From Succinivibrio sp. (GTDB lineage: Bacteria; Pseudomonadota; Gammaproteobacteria; Enterobacterales; Succinivibrionaceae), in the NCBI GenBank assembly GCA_017959135.1, contig JAGDBH010000234.1, positions 1 to 5,197 on the forward strand: a stretch of 5,197 nt of DNA, read 5' to 3'. The notes under the pieces were generated by a model that saw nothing but the letters and a program-made list of their open reading frames with translations, ran no database searches and was not told the origin of the DNA. Below are positions 1 through 5,197 of this stretch, one piece after another. The first letter of the stretch is position 1. Each line of letters opens with the position of its first letter. The position numbers were made by a program, and so were the translations under genes.

Positions 1-23
1 AAATAACTAGGAAATAGGTCAAG

Positions 24-860
24 TTACACAACAAAAGTGCCGTCAAAGACGCGTGAGATTGAGGAAACAGTCAGCAGAACTGACTCCTTACCGCCATTCC
101 ACTCAACTGTAGCTTCTCCTCCCGGCATCTTAACCTTAACAGGAGAGACCAGCTTTCCTGAGGTAATACCGCTGACACTGGCCGCACAGGCACAGGTTCC
201 GTTGGACAGAGTTACACCGCAGCCGCGTTCAAAGATTTTAAGAGAAATCTCGTGCTCATTCTCTATCTTTGCAAAGGTAACATTTACCTGTTCAGGGAAC
301 TTCTCGGATGATTCAACCTCTTTTCCGTACTTTTCAAGAGGAATCCGGTTCAGATCATCGACAAAGAAAACAGCATGAGGGTTACCCATGGATACAACAC
401 GGTGTGACAGCTCTAAACCGTCAGCGAAGGTAAAAGGATATGACTGTGAGGTATGCAGTGAGGCATATGGAATATCCTCAGGTGCAAAGGATGGCGCACC
501 TGCATTAACGCACACAGAACCATCATCATTAAGCTTAACCTGCAGCAGTCTTGAAGCAGAGCTTACCTGAAGATCGTTTTTGGCAGTAAGTTTGTGTTCG
601 ATAACGAAGTTAATGAAACAGGCAGCAGCATTTGCGCCTATCTGCACTTCGGTACCGTCTGAATTGAAGATCCTGAAGTGGAAATCAACCTCAGGATCAA
701 AAGGAGGTTCAACAAGAATCAACTGATCAAAACCAATTCCAAAATGTCTGTCAGCGAGCTTCCTGATTAGTTCAGGTGAGAAAAAAGCTTTCTGAGTTAT
801 GCCGTCAACGAACATGAGATCGTTGCCGCAGCACTGCATTTTGGAAAATTTAAAAATCAT
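24..860 (-). CDS. dapF: Diaminopimelate epimerase homologue (DapF family) lacking both catalytic cysteines
   Basis: This 278-residue protein is close to the usual DapF length (E. coli 274) and aligns with E. coli DapF almost end to end, for example SPELIRKLADRHFGIGFDQL at residues 28-47. The family interconverts LL- and meso-diaminopimelate in the cytoplasm using two facing cysteines, without a cofactor. Residues matching the E. coli substrate contacts are present: N13, Q46, N66, N77, N160 (in MGNPH), N193, E211-R212. The catalytic cysteines are not. The first motif, normally CGNGxRC, reads GANAAAC (75-81), so Cys73 becomes G75. The second, normally GETxACGSGAC, reads GVTLSNGTCAC (215-225), so Cys217 becomes N220 and the nearby Glu becomes V216. 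I re-read both codons from the bases; the frame is open. The start ATG is preceded by AAAGGA, 5 bases upstream and overlapping the lysA stop, which implies translation coupled to lysA. The family is certain; ordinary epimerase activity is doubtful. Confidence 0.9.
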   Translation of the reverse strand: MIFKFSKMQCCGNDLMFVDGITQKAFFSPELIRKLADRHFGIGFDQLILVEPPFDPEVDFHFRIFNSDGTEVQIGANAAACFINFVIEHKLTAKNDLQVSSASRLLQVKLNDDGSVCVNAGAPSFAPEDIPYASLHTSQSYPFTFADGLELSHRVVSMGNPHAVFFVDDLNRIPLEKYGKEVESSEKFPEQVNVTFAKIENEHEISLKIFERGCGVTLSNGTCACAASVSGITSGKLVSPVKVKMPGGEATVEWNGGKESVLLTVSSISRVFDGTFVV

Positions 861-865
861 GTTAA

Positions 866-871
866 TCCTTT
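866..871 (-). promoter_or_regulatory. Ribosome binding site of dapF, overlapping the lysA stop codon
   Basis: The minus strand reads AAAGGA, then 5 bases, then ATG. The lysA TAA stop (870-872) shares bases with this Shine-Dalgarno sequence. This supports the ATG at 858-860 over the later in-frame ATG (codon 8) and suggests translational coupling. Confidence 0.75.
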
Positions 872-2117
872 ATTCTGGAATAATTTCATCCTTCCAGATA
901 TCTTCGAAGGACTGTCTCTTCTTGATCAGAGCAGTCTTATCGCCATCAACCATAACTTCCGCACACAGACGGCGGGTGTTATAGGTTGAAGCCATTGAGG
1001 AACCGTAGGCTCCGGCACCTCTTACAACCAAGATATCGCCATTCTTTACACTAAGTGAACGCTCTTTTCCTAGGAAATCGTCGCTTTCACAGATAGGTCC
1101 TACAACATCTGACTTCACAGCAGGAACATCAGCATGCTTATAAGCATTAATAATGGTCATTTTTGCGCCATATAATGCTGGACGTATCATATCATTCATT
1201 GCGGTATCTGTTATCACAAAATGCTTATCGCCGTTGTCTTTCTGATAAAGAACCTTTGCCAGAAGCACTGCAGCATTGGCTACCATGGCGCGGCCAGGCT
1301 CAACATACAGAGCAACATCCAGCCCCTCAAGCTTCTTCAGAATAGGAGTAACATATTCCTCTGGGCTTGGAGGAGTCTCGTTGTCATAGATAACGCCAAG
1401 TCCACCGCCGACATCAATGTGATCAACCTTAATACCTGCAGATAATAGCCTATTATATAAGGTTATAAGTTTTTCTGAAGCCTCAATTATAGGATCAACA
1501 GAAGTCATCTGTGAACCGATATGGCAGTCAATGCCTGAAACCTTAAGACAAGGCTCTGTTGCCATTTTCCTGTATAAATCGAAAGCCAGCTCTTCGCTGA
1601 CACCAAATTTGTTGTTCTTTAGGCCGGTTGAGATTGAAGGATGAGTCTTGGCATCAACGCCTGGATTTACTCTAAGAGCAACAGGAGCCACAACATTCAG
1701 TTTCTTTGCAACCTTGATTACAGTATCAATCTCTTCAGGTGATTCAATGTTCAGACAGTTGATCTTCTGTGACAGAGCGAATTCGATTTCAGACTCACTC
1801 TTACCTACACCTGAGAATACCACCTTTGAAGGATCACCGCCTGCAGCGATAACACGGCGTAGCTCACCTTCTGACACAATGTCGAATCCTGCGCCAAGCT
1901 TTGCCATCAGATTCAGGACAGCTAGATTTGAACAGGCTTTTACAGCAAAGCAGACAAGATGTTTCCGACTTTTCAGAGCAGCTTCAAAAGCCTGCAGGTG
2001 TTTTGTTAAGGTAGCTTTTGAGTATACATATAAAGGGGTACCGTACTGTGATGCAATATCGGTAATTTTTACAGATTCCGCATATAAATCTGAATCTTTA
2101 AAGCCAAAAAAATCCAT
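870..2117 (-). CDS. lysA: Diaminopimelate decarboxylase (LysA)
   Basis: LysA is a PLP-dependent cytoplasmic enzyme that decarboxylates meso-diaminopimelate to L-lysine, the final step of the DAP pathway. The 415-residue protein has the fold-type III order: an N-terminal alanine-racemase-like barrel, then a C-terminal beta domain. Visible motifs are FAVKACSN with the PLP lysine at K60, HIGSQ (199-203), GGGLG (237-241) that binds the PLP phosphate, EPGR (273-276), MNDMIRPALYGA (307-318), CESDD with the catalytic cysteine C343, and GAYGSSMASTYN (369-380) with the PLP-contacting tyrosine. No expected residue is missing, so this enzyme looks active. The ATG at 2115-2117 is the only plausible start: an in-frame TAA lies five codons upstream and no other in-frame Met occurs before residue 71. 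Its Shine-Dalgarno is weak (GGA very close to the ATG). The gene follows lptM by 66 bp and precedes dapF by 9 bp. Confidence 0.96.
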   Translation of the reverse strand: MDFFGFKDSDLYAESVKITDIASQYGTPLYVYSKATLTKHLQAFEAALKSRKHLVCFAVKACSNLAVLNLMAKLGAGFDIVSEGELRRVIAAGGDPSKVVFSGVGKSESEIEFALSQKINCLNIESPEEIDTVIKVAKKLNVVAPVALRVNPGVDAKTHPSISTGLKNNKFGVSEELAFDLYRKMATEPCLKVSGIDCHIGSQMTSVDPIIEASEKLITLYNRLLSAGIKVDHIDVGGGLGVIYDNETPPSPEEYVTPILKKLEGLDVALYVEPGRAMVANAAVLLAKVLYQKDNGDKHFVITDTAMNDMIRPALYGAKMTIINAYKHADVPAVKSDVVGPICESDDFLGKERSLSVKNGDILVVRGAGAYGSSMASTYNTRRLCAEVMVDGDKTALIKKRQSFEDIWKDEIIPE

Positions 2118-2183
2118 TTTCCAAATCCATTAGTCAATTAAGCGTCTCGAAGGATACAGACAGGTTAACAACGTTTTAGAATT

Positions 2184-2390
2184 TTAATAGAGTATAGGCT
2201 GACTATCAGCAGCTTCAGACTCACTACTATTACCATTCTCGCCTTGAGTTCCAGGCTGTTGCTGATCTGCCTTTTGGGCCTGAGTATTGGTTACTGGATC
2301 TTTTTCTATATAGAGAGGGCCTTTTATACCACAGCCATATAAGAATAATGTAGCAACGGTTAGTGACAGTAATACAAAAATTTTATTCAA
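2184..2390 (-). CDS. lptM: LPS translocon maturation lipoprotein LptM (YifL family)
   Basis: This 68-residue lipoprotein matches E. coli LptM (formerly YifL, 67 aa). It has a short positively charged N-terminus, a hydrophobic signal segment (about residues 4-17), and a lipobox ending LYGC with the acylated cysteine at C20. The family hallmark CGIKGPLY follows (E. coli CGLKGPLY). The rest is a low-complexity polar tail rich in Gln, Asn, Ser and acidic residues, ending SQPILY (E. coli SQVNY). In E. coli LptM associates with LptD/LptE and the BAM machinery and promotes maturation of the LPS export translocon; the same role here is by homology. The start codon is TTG (2388-2390): no ATG or GTG gives the signal peptide, and the protein has no internal Met. 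A weak AGG lies 9 bases upstream. It sits 25 bp after cyaA, probably in the same transcript. Confidence 0.92.
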   Translation of the reverse strand: MNKIFVLLSLTVATLFLYGCGIKGPLYIEKDPVTNTQAQKADQQQPGTQGENGNSSESEAADSQPILY

Positions 2391-2399
2391 TTTGATTAA

Positions 2400-2404
2400 C
2401 CTAT
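2400..2404 (-). promoter_or_regulatory. Weak ribosome binding site of lptM, with a TTG start
   Basis: The minus strand reads ATAGG, 9 bases, then TTG. The short Shine-Dalgarno and the non-ATG start together suggest low translation, or coupling to termination of cyaA, whose stop is only 25 bases upstream. Confidence 0.45.
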
Positions 2405-2415
2405 TTATTTCTGAG

Positions 2416-4923
2416 TTATGAAAAATCTTTCATACTTTCATTGAAAGTATATCCAAAATGATCCAATTTGGCACTATTTATTGGAAATTGTGAACGGATG
2501 GATCGATTTTTGATCATTTCCAAGTACAAATACTGTGGAAGATTGAAATTCAGAGTTGATTTGGTTGAATTTGCATCCGACAGAGCGGTGTAATATCTGT
2601 TGATTGAGTTTACCAGAGACGCACGAGATCCATTGAAGCCATAGAAGATCTTAACTTCATTTCGTTCGTTAACGATGTAGATCTTCCAGCCTTCATCCTC
2701 TCTGGCAAAGAAATACTGCATAATGCCCAAAGTAGCATGATGCTCAACAGATGCCGGAACCTGAAGTGCATACTCAGGTCTCATGCCGAAACGTGACAGA
2801 ATGGTAACGTCATCATCTGAAGCACGGAACATACTTCTTCTGATAATGGAAACATCATTCTTATCGTCGCTTACGCGAGCCTCGTAGGTGTTGTGAGACA
2901 CATTGAACACATAGGTTGACTCGTAATCACTAAAGCAGCCCAGAATTCCCTTGATGGTTGATTCAAGATCGTATCTTATAAGATCACCATGCTCTGAAGA
3001 ATAACTGCAGACCTTAAGTCTGTTATCAAAATCAGTCAGATCATGATGAGAATCTGTTATTGAACTTCCGCGAAGAATTGAGGCCAAGAGCTCAACCACA
3101 CCAAGTTCACCATCAGAATATGAATGAGAGGTAATCTCGCCCCAGGAATTTAGGGAGATAACATCAATAGATCCCACAAGACACATTTTCTGTCGACCGC
3201 AGGACAGAGTATCGCCAAGCTCCAGGTCTGAATTTGAAATCAGGAACTTTCTGGTAAAGTCGGTTTCAAAGTTAATCACAATCATTGACTTAACAATGTT
3301 GCGAGCCTGTCTTAAATCATCCTCTCTTACATGAATGGTCTTGGAGAAGAAGAATCTCTTGATTTTCTTGAAATCAACTGTGGAGTTGCTACCGCATACG
3401 TAAACCTTGGTTCGATTTGAAAGCACATTGTTAGCGGTAAGCCATGCCACCATCTCGACAGCTCTTGGAGCAATATAGACAACTCTTGTGGACAGCAGGT
3501 CAAGACTGTTGCGATCGCATGGATACACATGCCAGCCATGACGGCAGACTGAATTTGGAGAAGGCAGAACTAAAGTCAGAGTCTCCTCTTCCATGAAGGA
3601 GTTGGCTTCCTTGTAAATCTGCATGATTTTACCAGGATACTTGTCGATTGATGCATAGATTTTTCTTGAAAGAACACCTGCATCATCGGATGTAATGGCA
3701 TATTCAATTCCGTGTGTTACAGAGAATCGCAGCAGAGCCTTATAACTTTTCAGTAGAGATTCCTGAAGCTGAGTCTGAATAAGTCTTAAGGAGCTTACAT
3801 TCCAGTTCTTCTTTGAGGAAATGTCATCGATATAGGTGCGTGACCAGTTCCAGAGTGAAGCCACTCTTCGAAGAAGAGTCTCTCTTCTGGTTAAGAAATT
3901 ACTCTTCTGCTGACCGTCAACGGCCTCAAGAAGCTTCATGTAGAAGCATCTTCTCACCAGATTCAAACGCTCTTCATCATTGATCTTGGACAGATACTTT
4001 GAAACCTTTTTGTAAAGGATGTAGTAGGAATCATGTCCCAGGCCGAATCTGCGGCTGCTGATAATGGAGGATTTAAGCTCCATGGATAAGAGCATGGTAT
4101 TTGGATATTCGGAGGCATATGCTTCCATCAGCAGGATCTTCAGAACCGCCTTGAAAGGATGGTCAATACCTTTGTATACAAGCCACATTCCGGAACCGAA
4201 ATATTCCACAGGAGAACATTTAGCAACCGATCCGAAATCAAACCACTGATCCTTGATCAGAAAATCCAGTTCGTAGAATTTCTCAACCTCGCCTGCATAG
4301 TCGCGAAGCTCATCCTCAAGAGGAATCATGTACCAGACAATATAGCGTCCGCAGATTCTGAAGGATGATCTGTAGAACTCGTCCAGAAGGAAAAGAGACT
4401 GTGCTGAACCGCAGTCCTCTGTATCCATGGTGCCGTGTTCACCGCTGATAAAACGGTCTTCTGCTGTCACAAACAGGTTAACATCAGCTCCCAGGGCCTT
4501 GCAGAATGAGGAGATGAACTTACATTTTTCTGCCAGAAGATTCATCTCAAAGTGAGGAAGATCCTTACTTACACAAACCCAGATATCAAGGTCTGATTTC
4601 TGACCCTGAGCGATTGATGAGGTACTGCCCATGGCATAAAGGGCATATACAGGCCAGAAAGATGAGGAAGGAGCATCCGGATCGATACCTCTTTCTCTTA
4701 AGTATCTGCGCTGAAACTCATTAGGAGTAAACATGTCGATTCCATAAGGAACGCCGTTTTCTCTGTAGCCTGGAATAGCAGGGTGATTGTAGTTGATAAG
4801 GATAGGGACAAGATCCAGAACTTCATTGACATTTTTAGTCATGATCTGTCGGGCAATAGCAAAACGGCCTCTGTTAAAGGAACTCACTTTTGAAAATCTG
4901 CTTTCAAACTGAGCTTTATCCAT
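2416..4923 (-). CDS. cyaA: Class I adenylate cyclase (CyaA)
   Basis: CyaA makes cAMP from ATP in the cytoplasm, the signal read by CRP. The 835-residue protein is near the family length (E. coli 848) and collinear with E. coli CyaA. The N-terminal catalytic region carries the nucleotidyltransferase signature GSTSSIAQGQKSDLDIWVC (99-117), with the GS motif and the metal-binding D111 and D113. Other family blocks follow: EDCGSAQSLFLLDEFYR (169-185), AVLKILLMEAYASEYPN (259-275), LVRRCFYMKLLE (322-333). The C-terminal regulatory half keeps CLVGSIDVISLNSWGEI (581-597), IMQYFF (734-739), WKIYIVNERNEV (746-757) and FNLPQY (793-798). In enterobacteria that half mediates control by PTS IIA-Glc; control here is inferred. 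The extreme C-terminus (about 799-835) diverges from E. coli. The ATG at 4921-4923 has AAGG 8 bases upstream. It heads the minus-strand gene run. Confidence 0.97.
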   Translation of the reverse strand: MDKAQFESRFSKVSSFNRGRFAIARQIMTKNVNEVLDLVPILINYNHPAIPGYRENGVPYGIDMFTPNEFQRRYLRERGIDPDAPSSSFWPVYALYAMGSTSSIAQGQKSDLDIWVCVSKDLPHFEMNLLAEKCKFISSFCKALGADVNLFVTAEDRFISGEHGTMDTEDCGSAQSLFLLDEFYRSSFRICGRYIVWYMIPLEDELRDYAGEVEKFYELDFLIKDQWFDFGSVAKCSPVEYFGSGMWLVYKGIDHPFKAVLKILLMEAYASEYPNTMLLSMELKSSIISSRRFGLGHDSYYILYKKVSKYLSKINDEERLNLVRRCFYMKLLEAVDGQQKSNFLTRRETLLRRVASLWNWSRTYIDDISSKKNWNVSSLRLIQTQLQESLLKSYKALLRFSVTHGIEYAITSDDAGVLSRKIYASIDKYPGKIMQIYKEANSFMEEETLTLVLPSPNSVCRHGWHVYPCDRNSLDLLSTRVVYIAPRAVEMVAWLTANNVLSNRTKVYVCGSNSTVDFKKIKRFFFSKTIHVREDDLRQARNIVKSMIVINFETDFTRKFLISNSDLELGDTLSCGRQKMCLVGSIDVISLNSWGEITSHSYSDGELGVVELLASILRGSSITDSHHDLTDFDNRLKVCSYSSEHGDLIRYDLESTIKGILGCFSDYESTYVFNVSHNTYEARVSDDKNDVSIIRRSMFRASDDDVTILSRFGMRPEYALQVPASVEHHATLGIMQYFFAREDEGWKIYIVNERNEVKIFYGFNGSRASLVNSINRYYTALSDANSTKSTLNFNLPQYLYLEMIKNRSIRSQFPINSAKLDHFGYTFNESMKDFS

Positions 4924-4931
4924 AAGTAAAG

Positions 4932-4942
4932 CCTTGCCTCTT
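4932..4942 (-). promoter_or_regulatory. Ribosome binding site region of cyaA
   Basis: The minus strand carries AAGAGG (4937-4942) and AAGG (4932-4935), the latter 8 bases from the ATG. In E. coli cyaA translation is held down by a TTG start; here the start is ATG with a reasonable Shine-Dalgarno, so that restriction is not evident. Confidence 0.55.
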
Positions 4943-4992
4943 CAAAATCCTGTTACAACAAATCTACGTGTAATCTAATTTTACCAAAATAT

Positions 4993-5021
4993 ATTATGAA
5001 TTCACTCAAAAAAGTGATCAA
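4993..5021 (-). promoter_or_regulatory. Candidate sigma70 promoter for cyaA
   Basis: On the minus strand a -35-like TTGATC (5016-5021) and a -10-like CATAAT (4993-4998) are separated by exactly 17 bases. They match the consensus at 4 of 6 and 5 of 6 positions. Transcription would start near 4986, giving a leader of about 60 bases. A perfect TTGACA also occurs just upstream (5030-5035) but has no good -10 at normal spacing. This is pattern-based only; AT-rich spacers give such matches by chance. Confidence 0.4.
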
Positions 5022-5026
5022 TCGCT
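5002..5026. promoter_or_regulatory. Dyad element, possible operator between the divergent genes
   Basis: Three related half-sites sit together: TCACT (5002-5006), AGTGA (5013-5017) and TCGCT (5022-5026). The first two form an inverted repeat with a 6-base spacer. AGTGAT-CA-ATCGCT (5013-5026) forms a second, tighter inverted repeat with one mismatch. The first and third lie 20 bases apart, about two helical turns. The element overlaps the -35 of the candidate cyaA promoter, where a repressor could act. It is not a CRP site: the TGTGA/TCACA half-sites would have to face the other way. No regulator is identified. Confidence 0.3.
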
Positions 5027-5076
5027 ACTTGTCAAAGCACAAAATCTTGCTTATTCATATAAATAGGATCTATACA

Positions 5077-5085
5077 TGGTATTAT
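5077..5085 (+). promoter_or_regulatory. Candidate extended -10 promoter for the rightward gene
   Basis: TGGTATTAT fits the extended -10 form TGnTATAAT with one mismatch in the hexamer. It would start transcription near 5092, about 34 bases before the ATG at 5126. No good -35 is spaced to it. A second weaker option is TTGCTT (5047-5052), 18 bases, then TATACA (5071-5076). Confidence 0.35.
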
Positions 5086-5125
5086 AAAAAATACAAATTT
5101 TTTGCTTTTAATAGAGATAAATAAT

Positions 5126-5197
5126 ATGTCTAACAATCACAGAGCAAACATGACGAATACTCCTTCAACAAAGATGGAATCGAGTCCAAAAAGAGAT
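5126..5197 (+). CDS. N-terminus of an unidentified protein, truncated by the window edge
   Basis: An open frame from ATG at 5126 runs 24 codons to the window end without a stop. It reads MSNNHRANMTNTPSTKMESS and then PKRD. The residues are polar, with no signal peptide, membrane segment or motif, so they look like a flexible N-terminal extension. Other in-frame ATGs at 5150 and 5174 could be the true start; the Shine-Dalgarno before 5126 is weak (AGAGA about 9 bases upstream). The gene would be divergent from cyaA. In many gammaproteobacteria that position is held by hemC (hydroxymethylbilane synthase), whose conserved LRIATRxSPLALWQA block normally starts within the first few residues. That block is not seen in these codons but could follow directly. 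Identity is unknown, and a chance open frame of this length cannot be excluded. Confidence 0.45.
   Translation, partial: MSNNHRANMTNTPSTKMESSPKRD

Noticed and set aside
1..23. Start of the next operon gene (DUF484 or xerC in many gammaproteobacteria) or a terminator after dapF
   Set aside because: Only 23 bases are present. They hold no clear Shine-Dalgarno, start codon or stem-loop.
37..570. Two plus-strand open frames (37-378 and 388-570)
   Set aside because: Both are antisense to dapF, with no recognisable domains. They are explained by codon bias of the real gene.
180..660. A pair of compensating frameshifts as the cause of the altered DapF motifs
   Set aside because: I read the other two frames across both motifs. 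Neither gives CGNGxRC or ACGSGAC, and stops appear in them. The flanking residues align without gaps, so these are real substitutions in the given sequence.
1935..1958. KACSN at the LysA PLP lysine as an unusual substitution (many LysA have KANSN)
   Set aside because: E. coli LysA also has KACSN, so this is normal variation.
1648..2133. Plus-strand 161-codon open frame
   Set aside because: It lies entirely antisense to lysA apart from its last few codons, its translation resembles no family, and lysA on the other strand has all its motifs. It is a shadow frame.
3327..3539. Minus-strand 70-codon open frame inside cyaA
   Set aside because: It lies within the conserved cyaA reading frame but in another phase, with no family resemblance. 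It is a shadow.
4967..4985. CRP-like site (TGTAA-N6-TTTAC) upstream of cyaA
   Set aside because: Only the left half resembles TGTGA. The right half does not fit TCACA at the required spacing.
5051..5059. DnaA-box-like TTATTCATA
   Set aside because: It has two mismatches to TTATCCACA, stands alone, and there is no cluster or origin context.
5086..5103. A/T-only inverted repeat (AAAAAAT / ATTTTTT) as a terminator
   Set aside because: The stem has no G or C pairs, so it would not make a stable intrinsic terminator. It lies in an AT-rich leader where such repeats arise by chance.

Overview
The window looks like a chromosomal segment from a moderately AT-rich gammaproteobacterium. Two things point there: a full-length class I (enterobacterial-type) adenylate cyclase, and the gene order cyaA - lptM - lysA - dapF, which matches the conserved gammaproteobacterial cyaA/lptM/(lysA)/dapF neighbourhood. 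A Succinivibrionaceae-like or other early-branching lineage is a guess only; the sequence alone does not fix the genus.

Layout. Four genes lie on the minus strand and are transcribed from right to left. They are cyaA (2416-4923), lptM (2184-2390, TTG start), lysA (870-2117) and dapF (24-860). The gaps are 25, 66 and 9 bp, with no convincing terminator between them, so they could form one operon. The frataxin gene cyaY, which sits beside cyaA in E. coli, is absent. To the right is a 202-bp AT-rich intergenic region (4924-5125) with candidate divergent promoters and a small dyad element. After it comes the first 24 codons of a plus-strand gene cut off by the window edge. In many gammaproteobacteria hemC is divergent from cyaA, but these 24 residues do not show whether this is hemC. 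Nothing recognisable lies in bases 1-23.

How the genes relate. CyaA makes cAMP. LptM is a small outer-membrane lipoprotein that helps assemble the LPS translocon. DapF (LL-DAP to meso-DAP) and LysA (meso-DAP to lysine) are the last two steps of the DAP/lysine pathway, which feeds peptidoglycan and protein synthesis.

Main observation. The DapF homologue has an intact frame and keeps nearly all the DAP-binding residues. However, both catalytic cysteines are replaced (Gly75 for E. coli Cys73, Asn220 for Cys217), and the signature motifs around them are rewritten. By family rules it should not be a normal racemase-type epimerase, although it sits next to a LysA that needs its product. It is either a DAP-binding pseudoenzyme or an epimerase with relocated chemistry.
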